Source of the DNA: Mytilisepta virgata
Taxonomy: Eukaryota > Mollusca > Bivalvia > Mytilida > Mytilidae
Length of the DNA stretch: 64,000 nt
Direction of reading: 5' to 3'
Assembly: GCA_028015205.1 (NCBI GenBank)
Contig: CM051508.1
Coordinates: forward strand, 14,092,001 to 14,156,000
Below are positions 55,351 to 64,000 of the stretch, one piece after another. Position 1 is the stretch's first letter; each line of letters starts with the position of its first letter. The position numbers were made by a program, and so were the translations under genes. Below the pieces are notes generated by a model. That model searched no databases and was not told where the DNA came from. It was given only the letters and a program-made list of their open reading frames with translations.

Positions 55351-58214
55351 CTGCTATTCATATCTGGCATAACATTTGATTAATGTGGTTCTTTCTATTA
55401 AGTTCGTATCTTCCAACCACAATTTCCAGAAATCACACGATCGGAAATCGCGTATCATATACTAACGTGTACCCTGTGGTTTGCGAGTAAGGTGAGAATC
55501 GTGTGGGGGTATCGTGCTCAACCATATGAAAACATTATGATAAATTCGGCTTGAGATTAATTAATTAAATGTTGTAATACATATGTAATAACTAATTTAA
55601 ACGATATTTCCTGATTCGTTTAAACAACTTTTTAAAATTGAATTTCAACCAATATACATTTGCTCTGAATCATTGGAATTGAAAGTTTCACGCAATATAA
55701 TATGTAATAAATTTTCAAATGGCAGGCTACAGAATGCGGTAGGAAACAATTAGGATTGAATACCATCTATAATGAAACAATAATGTTTAGAGAATTTATT
55801 TAGTACAAAAAAGTGAAAACTATTTATATATTTGAAATCCACTGGAACAATTCATCGTGTTGCATCATTGAAATAGTATACATGTACTTGTCATTTCCTT
55901 GATACAAAATTTGATTCAACTTATTAAAGATAATGATTATTATATGTTGCATGTTTTAATGAAACTTAAATAGTTTGTTTTCAAAACCGTTGTTGTTTCA
56001 GTTACCCAATAAAAATAGAAATTTCAAGAACGAAAATATAAGGATTTTTGTTATGCGTCAATATAAAGGACTGGGATAAGGGAAAATATAGATAATATTA
56101 AGGGGTCATCGATTTGTCTTCAGAAAAAAAAGAAAAAACAAAGACAGCTAACATCTGGCGAAAAAAAAAATAATAAAAGGTCACAGTTACTCAAATATGA
56201 AACAGTTCCAAGAGACCGACCCAAGAAGAAGAAAATAAATACATAACGTTCAGTTGTCAAGAAACTTACCTTATCTATTGTCGGTACACAAGGTCAAAGT
56301 AGTTCGTACATCAGTTTTTCGAAAGGATGATTGTTTTCAAAGCGGTTGTAATCTCATTAAATGAATAATTAATTTCCATTAGCACGAATCGCAATTTAAA
56401 TGAACAATTAAACGTATAAGCAACCACTTTACAGCATACAAATATTATTTTCCTGTACTTTGAAATATTCATCCTACCATGATCGTGTTACCATTGGTGA
56501 AAATCACGTAGAAATGTTTGTAATGGTTTTCCAAATCCAATTATTAAATGATTCTCCCACCTTTTCTACTTAATGGATACAGGTACGAACCTTTAATGAT
56601 AAAATGTAGGAGGTTTCCTATTGCATATGAATACTGCCTGAAACAAACGTGATATCACCGAAACATTCAAAAATAGTTTCAATCATAAAATTATTACGGT
56701 TTGCGATAATCAATCTATACATAATCAAACAGCTTATCATAAACTAAACAGCATAAAATAGTAGAAATTCCAATAAGCATTTTCAGGTAAATTGAAAATT
56801 ATTACCCTCGAATTATACGGAATAACTATATACTCTTTTTGGCAAGGCATGAACGTATGAAATCCGAAAGTTCACCGGGAAAATAACCAACATAAATGTC
56901 TTGAACAATTCATAATTGAATATTTTGTTGAATCAAATCGTAGTTCGATTTGGAGGGGGTGTCACCCAAACTGGGTATGTTCTTTTCACCGCCCGGTAAA
57001 CACCAAATATTTTTTTCTTTTTGATCGGGTCAACGACTCAGGTCCAGAGATGGGTTACTGTCCCGTGAAACCATTCCAATTATTGTGTAATAAATGTTTG
57101 ATGTAAATTGTCATTAAATTGATAAATCAGTCGTTTGACGTCCGGATGTACGTCAGCTAATAACGTTTATCACACAATCATCTGCCACTTTTGTACAGAA
57201 CGAATAAATTACATGTTTAAAATTATTAAGTATTTTGACCAGTGTTTATTTTTGCTTCTTTGGTTGTTTTTATCTGTTATCATTATTATTATTATTATTA
57301 TTATTATTTTTACCTTCTCACATTTGCCGCACACACTTTAACAATTCCTCGAATGTTTTTCCTCGAATTGTTTATTGAGAAAATATTTGAAATGACATCC
57401 AGACAAAAGAAAGATCTGATCACAAATTATACTTACAGTATGCCAGATTTTCGTATTTATTAATTTAAAATAACTATGGCTTTTAAAAGTGTCGATGGAA
57501 AACATTCGTATTCTCTTGCATGTTTTTCCTATTTTTTTTTTTTTTGTCTCTTCCGTCATTAATTCTGAAATTCTCAGAAATATCGTTACTTATACGTCAC
57601 TTGTAAAGACTTTAAACTGTTGAACGAAAGACAGATCTTCAATAGCACAATGCAAAACATCCATAGCAGCAAAAAATAAGCCTTTTATATAATCAAGAAC
57701 ACAAGTATTTTAAAAGTGAAACAAATAAATTAATGAAAAGGTCAAGCCAGGAATTTTTATAATTGTAAACTTTAATTCAACCAAAGTACCCTTTTTATCC
57801 TTTTTTTGTAAACACTTTTTACACTTCAGAATTGAGTTACAAGATAAAAAATAAGGTTTAGTTGTTTTGCTTAATTTTTTACTAGATAAAATATTCTGGC
57901 ATCTGTTATAACTGCATGAATCACTGTTAAGTGATGTAACAACCAAAGATATTACACATCAAAGATGACCTGCGGACTCCGCGTGTTTTATTCCCCACAA
58001 TTTTATATAATGGTGAAATGGCATGGGTTAGTTTGATGGTTTTCTGACGGATTGAAGTTCTCGATGAAGAATCCCAGTCTATTTTTACTGAAATTGGTGT
58101 ACTAGGTTTAGCGAGACTAACAGATATATCAAGTTTCAGTGACCCTACTGTATATCTCAAAACTATTAATGGATATATTACCGTCATTACATATACTACA
58201 AGTACATGTATTTG
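55351..58214. other. No gene seen
   Basis: AT-rich DNA with an (ATT)9 microsatellite at 57282-57308. A minus-strand frame at 57927-58187 has weak protein-like character (see findings) but is not called as a gene. Confidence 0.45.
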
Positions 58215-58435
58215 ATAATAGCGAGCGCACCATTTTCTCCAAATGGGTCATTTAGAAAAGTCTTTGTTTAATGGGGGCAGCCATATTGTCCTACATACTA
58301 GGCTAGAAAAAGTTTCGTTGGTCGGACGTAAGTAAAGTAAGGGAAATAACTTGCTTCAAATTATGATTTTAGACTCAGAATCGTGATATCGGAAATGCGT
58401 TTCTGGAAAGGGCTAATATTGCTGTACTAATGCAA
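58215..58435 (-). repeat. Dispersed repeat (inverted partner 7219-7450)
   Basis: Reverse-complement match to 7219-7450, running from GCGAGCGC through GGGGGCAGCCATATTG and CTAGGCTAGAAAAAG to TATTGCTGTACT. Confidence 0.6.
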
Positions 58436-59139
58436 GATCCTGGATATTGTGAAAAGATTTAAACTAACTTTACAATTGTAATTATTCTCATTGGAATTTC
58501 GTTGTATTTGTGTATTTTTGAGAACAGCGACATTAAAGACATCGACATATATGGTGATAGGAAAAATATTTTTGGTTAAACTTTGACTTTTTTCAATTTT
58601 TTTCTCTTCAAAATATTTTCAACGCCTACTGGCATGTATCTTACCTCATGTGTAGATTTTAGTCTTACATCGATTGGGAAAAGTTTCTAAAGGTCATGAC
58701 AATAAAAAGAAGATCTGTGATGGTAGATGAACATATTTATTGTCGACGGGAAGGTAAACAACATTTAGAACGATAATCCTTATTATTGTCGTAACAGATC
58801 ACAGACTGGATATAACTATTGTATCTAGTATTTGTTAAGATTAGAATAACAAAATTCTGACAGCCGATCAATTCAATTCGTATTTTTCTCATGTTCCTTA
58901 TCTGCTGATCTTCTTTTACTCATAAATGATCTACAGTTATAGACACATTCTTTGATACCAATTTTGATGCATATCAGGACAGGGCGATGCGCAATAGTTT
59001 TTGCAGGTTTTACATTTTTGTAGGAGTGTAAACAAAACTAGTTAACTTCATACGGAACAAATTGAAAACAGGAGATTTCAACACTGACATACTTATGAAT
59101 CAACGTTACATAAAAACAATGCCATGTACGAAAACTAAC

Positions 59140-59490
59140 TTCAAAGACCACAAAACACAAACGCAAACACAGCAGAGTGACTTGGTATAGCCACTAATAT
59201 AAACAGTGGTGTGGATTTACCGCTTACATATCTGTTATGAAGAATGATAACTCCTTCATAAATGAATGGCCTTAAAATATACACTAGTAGCACACGTTTG
59301 ATCTTACATAGGTCTGGTCTTGTTTATTCTTATTTTTTCTTGATTTTTGGAATCACAGTAAAAACACATGTTGATTTGCATTCAGTCAAGCTGGTATCAA
59401 GATCAGATCAACACAGGTAAAGTTAAACAATCCATAATTAATTCTTAACATGCATGATCTGGTCTTAACTTGTCTTGCATTATATTTTGT
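59140..59490 (+). repeat. Dispersed repeat (partner 25580-26110)
   Basis: Second copy of the 25580-26110 repeat, without the duplicated CATTCTRGTATTG segment. Confidence 0.5.
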
Positions 59491-59654
59491 GTCATAATTG
59501 TTTTGCATATAATTTAAGAAAAATCTATAGAAATCAAGACAGTATTTGATAGTTGTATCTGTTTAAAAAAACGTTTAATTAAACAATGAATGCTTTGTTT
59601 TTATTGAAATCAGCTTTACTCATTATTCGTCATTTCTTGAAACGCTGTTTTCAA

Positions 59655-60665
59655 GAAAAGTGAAAATTTCTAGTTCTAGGTAGAGAAAAGGCTTATTTCG
59701 TGAAGAACCACTCTGATTCTGACAAAAAGTATTCTGAAGATGAAATTACAGACATGTTATAAATTTCTCATAGACAACATACTTGTTGAATTTGGTGGTC
59801 TAATTTTCCAACAAACAATCGACATTCCAATAGGAACCAAATGTGCTCTCCTCCTCGCCGATCTGTTTCTGTACTCATATGAAGTGACTGCATTCGAGGG
59901 CTACTACGTGAAAACAGAAATAAACTAGCCCAAGTCCTTTAGTTTTACTTTATAGATGACGTCTTGGCGTTAAATAACGATAAATTCCAAGACTTTCAAC
60001 ATCTCATCTACCCCAGTGAGCTTGAAATTAAGGATACAACAGATACACAAACAAGCTTCATATTTGGCTTTGTTTCTTGAAATAGACAAACCTTTATGAA
60101 AAACGTAAGGACTTTTCTATTGTTAACTCTCACTTCTTGAGTAGCAATGTACCAGCATCGCCTCCATATGGCGTCTGCGTTCCTTAGCTTATTCGATATT
60201 CAAGGGCATGCGTGTCTTACCCTGCCTTTCACAAAGAGGAATACTGCTGTCACTTTCTTAACCAGGGTTTTATCAGGGATAAGTTAATGTCATCACTTAG
60301 GACATTTTACAGTCGGAATCACGAATTGATTGCCGTTACAGTGTTCCAATATCTAAGATGATGTTGGACCTGTTCCCACTGTCGTAACATTTCATGTGCC
60401 TCCACCGATTTGTGACTTCCACTGGATTGACTTTTTTAACTTCACTACGGGTGCCATATACGTAACAGGAACTGCTTACCCTTCCCCAGAGCACCTGGAT
60501 TCACTCATGGTTTTTATAGGAGTTCGTGTTATTCATTTATTTTTTTAGTTTTCTTTGTTTATTTGTTGTGCTTTTGGTTGTTCATTTGTTTTCCCGAGTT
60601 TGTCTGTCCAATGGATTACGTTTATATTATTTGCTTCTTAGGTATATTTGTCCTCTTTCTAATAA
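59655..60665 (+). pseudogene. Penelope-like element, 3' half, frameshifted
   Basis: Encodes FLIDNILVEFGGLIFQQTID and IPIGTKCALLLADLFLYSYE (59758-59885), then in other frames an FIDDVLALNNDKFQDF region (59949-60000), YPSELEIKDTTDT, and the HELIDRYSVPIS-MMLDLFP end, finishing with CTTAGGTATATTTGTCCTC at about 60641-60659. The catalytic motif reads FIDD. Several frameshifts make it a pseudogene. Its 3' terminus agrees with the copies at 11985 and 22183. Confidence 0.8.
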
Positions 60666-63600
60666 ATAAAATGTATTAATCGTGTACGTTGAAAGTATGA
60701 TATTAGTGTAAGTTAATGAAAACAATGTATATGTTTGATAAGACAACCCCAACATTAGTCCTGTAAGTTTATTATCTCTGTGTTTTTACTGAATATAGAA
60801 ATTTAGCACCAATTCTTCAGGGTCAGATACATGTTTTAGGACCAGACGTAATATTTAATACATTTTATATCCAATAGACAGCAAACCGCCCCAATGGTCT
60901 CCTGATAGCATGATCACCTCGAGTACTTTCATTTAAACGATCTATTTATATTGTTTTTAGTTAGATGTCTTGTATCTGTATAAAAAAGTGTCATTTATTT
61001 TTCTCTCTTCTGAATTGAAATATATTTTGCTAAAAGTCACTTGATCAATGACTGATACTATCATTATCACACGAAAACATATTAAAAGCAGTGTGTCGAA
61101 ATAATCATGGCAATCTTTGTTCTAAGTATTTCATCCACTATTTCTACCCTCATGATTTTCACGATTTTCGTTGTTTAATTATTTAAAATTTGATGGGTTG
61201 TCAATTAGTTAATGTTTGTTTTGTGTATTTGATTTATTGTAGATGTTACAGATCCAGGATTTTTGTTTCCTCAAACTAAAAGCAATGATAACATTGTTAA
61301 CAAGTGTATCGATATATTGATGAATATACCGTATTTCTTACAACTGGAAATCTACTTATAACTATTAATATGGTATCTTTGGTGTTTGATTGTTTGTAAT
61401 TTCTGTAAGTAAATTAAATATATTTATCTGCGGGCGTAAAATGTCAACTGTTTAACTGAATTAGAAAAGTGTCGCCTTATAAAACAGTTTGGCAGAAATA
61501 CTACTTTCTTACAAGGTTTTAGATGTATCTAATTATTATTTTGTTGTAATAAGAAAGCCCTTGCCATAGTGCAATACTTCGATTGCATTCTGCATACTAT
61601 CATGACAATGTTTATATAATTTGCCATTCTCCAAATAATTTTTTTACATGTATGCATATATTTGCATTTTCGAGGTTTAGCGTTAACTCATCAGTTATAA
61701 AAACTCTTATCAACTTTCAAAATTAGTTCCGAAGAAACCGATTAACGCTGAGGAACTAAAAAGTAAAATATGTCATTATTAAAAAAAAAAAAATATTATG
61801 CATATTCTGCCGAGAACTCATCATTAATTTTCTAGATATAAAATACCACGGTTTGTCCTATATTTGTCTTTACTAATATGAGCCTTAATTTTCCCAGAAT
61901 TAATATTAATAATTATTCTATAATATCGGTTTTAATGTACAAGATGTGCTCATTTTCTAGCTTTTCGACTTAACAGTTGCGCTCAAGGTCTATTTCAGAA
62001 AAATAGCAGTTATTGAACGGCAGTTCCAACTGTCAAAATAGATCGTACTTCTAACCACTAATAACATGTTTGAGTGATTGTTAACGTTGAACGGGTTGTT
62101 TTTTATTTAAACATTTTAATTTTATTTTAGTAATAGCTTACTTGTTTAAAATTAATACTAGAAATTTTTTGGTTTTTTCAATTTTTGATAATCTATAAAT
62201 TTTCTTCATAGTCCTTTCATAATGGGTTAACCAAAATGTGTTATTTAAATGGAGACTAAATATATATAATTATAAAAAAGACCAGGAAGAAGAGGGGCAA
62301 AATGGATAACTATAATAATGGGCTCTCTTTTGGAAAATTCATCATGTTCATAATATCACCAATGCCCATTTTTATATACATGTATGAACAAAATATGTAT
62401 TAATGTTGAGTAACAATGATTTAATTTTGGGTAAAACTAGTCCTCTTTATCATTTCGTTAAAAAAATCGTAGTGTGCGTTCTCTTAAAATTTTCCAAGGT
62501 TAGATTCATGCAACGAGTCTTTTATCTACGAAAGCATAATTAAAAGAAATTTTAATCTTTATATACATGTGTAATAGTATAAACAGTGATAAGATGTATT
62601 CATTACTCAACACAGGTGTTTTTATTGCATCTCATCTTTCTAACAAAAGAGGGGGTCGATTTTATTTCATCAATGTATGGACGATGAGCCCCATTCTAAA
62701 ACTGAGAAAGTCAAACTAGATAGGTATAAAAGTATTTAAGTGAAATATTATGAAATTATATTATACTTTATAATAATAATGATAATAATAAGTAAGTAAT
62801 ACAAGGAGTAGCCACCAATATTCAGAAAACGAAATATCGGAAAGACAGAGCTACAATAAGTGTACAAAATTAAAATGAACAATATGTTATCAAGCTAACA
62901 CAACATTATTGACAAAAGATCTGCGTGTTGGCGATAGTAAGCCAACCCGAAATCACATAGCACAGAGGACACTGTAGCAATGCACTTTTGTAGCTATCAC
63001 ACAAACCCCGAAATGGAGAGATCAGTTGCGCCTACAGAGTAAACATCTCTTTCTTTTCTAGCATCATCCTTCATGTGGCAACCAAAAAAAACCCATCAAA
63101 AGTGTATTAAATTCGGTTAAAAGTGTTACGTAAAATTAGACCAAAAATGCCCAGATAAAATTATAAATTTACACATATGTCGACCGTAGCTTGGGCTAAA
63201 AATCATTCGATTGCTTCCAAATGGCCACTGATTTAATTTTTTGTTCGTGATTAAAAATCAAAGGGGGGGAATGCAAATTCTTTCGTTTCATTGATTTTGT
63301 TATATTACTTTGTGTTTCTTTTTTAGGAAACGAACACATACCCAAAAGCACATTAACTTTTTTAACTTCATTACGTAAACTGTTTAAATGGATTTCAATC
63401 AAATACTTAATATTTTTACTTAGTAACCAGTCACGTTTCTTTACCAATGTGTTATCTTTATCAGAAATACCAAGTGGGCGTTAAGCAGAATTTACTTACG
63501 TCCTTTGTTTCCCAGACATTAAGGTATTGCAGAGTTTTATTTTAATAGTGGAACCAGAATTAACCAATTACGCTGATATTCTAAATTTTGATCGAGTAAG

Positions 63601-64000
63601 TATTCAACTATAAAGTGACTCTGTATACAATTAAGTGTTAATTTGTTTCAGCTTAAAACATTAATTTATGACATGCTGATTATTATGTTATCATTGCGTA
63701 GAGCTATTTTATTTTATGGAATAAAATTGATGCTAGGTATTGGTTATTGGAGATAATGTGCCTGAGATAAACCCAATATGTATGTATTCAGACACCAAAA
63801 ATCACAAAAACATGGATTAAACTTCATAAAATTTTAACTGTTGTTCTTGTTTATTTTGTTATACCAGGGGATAAAAGTCATCTGGTAGTTCTCCAATCAC
63901 TAAATTGATCCTTGTTAATATTCAAGTTTAATATGTTAGACACTTTTTCATGAAACGCCAACTATTTAATCAGATATTGGGACTTTTGATAATGGCATTT
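60666..64000. other. No gene seen
   Basis: AT-rich sequence with an A-run at about 61780-61792 and an ATAATAATG microsatellite near 62772-62791. A minus-strand 83-codon frame at 63196-63447 has no recognisable domain. Confidence 0.45.

Noticed and set aside
61625..61705. CTGATGA followed by GAAA on the minus strand near 61690
   Set aside because: Although helix III could form (ATGCA/TGCAT), helix I does not pair and helix II lacks contiguous pairs, so it is probably a chance match to the hammerhead core.
1..64000. CRISPR arrays, bacterial operons, viral genes
   Set aside because: No regularly spaced short repeats with unique spacers, no ribosome-binding-site-linked gene runs, and no recognisable viral proteins. 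Tandem repeats here have long units without spacers.

Overview
This is an AT-rich eukaryotic window, most likely from a bivalve mollusc and probably a mytilid mussel. That placement is an inference from repeat families that I associate with mussels (Penelope-like element fragments, SINEs, hammerhead-bearing repeats) and from a neuropeptide-receptor gene with ordinary animal introns. I see no operons, CRISPR arrays, rRNA genes or convincing free-standing tRNA genes.

Only one host gene can be supported. It is a six-coding-exon class A GPCR on the minus strand (36667-47569) that assembles to 357 residues with seven membrane segments. It resembles the neuropeptide S / crustacean cardioactive peptide (CCAP) receptor group. 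All five introns have GT-AG ends and compatible phases. The introns hold SINEs, a TTAA-flanked MITE family, a tandem-core repeat and hammerhead-containing sequence.

Most of the rest is layered mobile DNA. From left to right: 0.4-4.3 kb holds a long inverted-repeat element with a second TIR element nested in it. 5.7-15 kb is a dense nest of direct and inverted repeats, including a Penelope-like element (PLE) copy whose two halves face opposite ways. 18.7-20.6 kb is a second type of PLE, interrupted by a short SINE with a 13-bp target duplication. 22.2-25.6 kb has another PLE copy, an 0.8-kb palindrome and a pogo-like MITE. 26.2-28.5 kb is a tandem array whose ~375-bp units each carry a hammerhead ribozyme (retrozyme architecture), interrupted by a Tc1/mariner element with an intact transposase ORF. 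31.7-36 kb is tandem and dispersed repeats. 36.7-47.6 kb is the receptor gene. 48-64 kb is mainly sparse sequence with two more PLE copies, a SINE and a possible pre-miRNA-like hairpin.

The most notable signal is the set of hammerhead ribozymes. One at 43071-43114 has an intact core and perfectly pairing helices, two sit in tandem at 26.5-26.9 kb, and three decayed relatives lie at 7.0, 37.2 and 52.7 kb. They share the window with several PLE reverse-transcriptase copies. Retrozymes are non-autonomous elements that spread through circular RNA and are thought to borrow a reverse transcriptase. In animals PLEs are a plausible source. That link is inference here.
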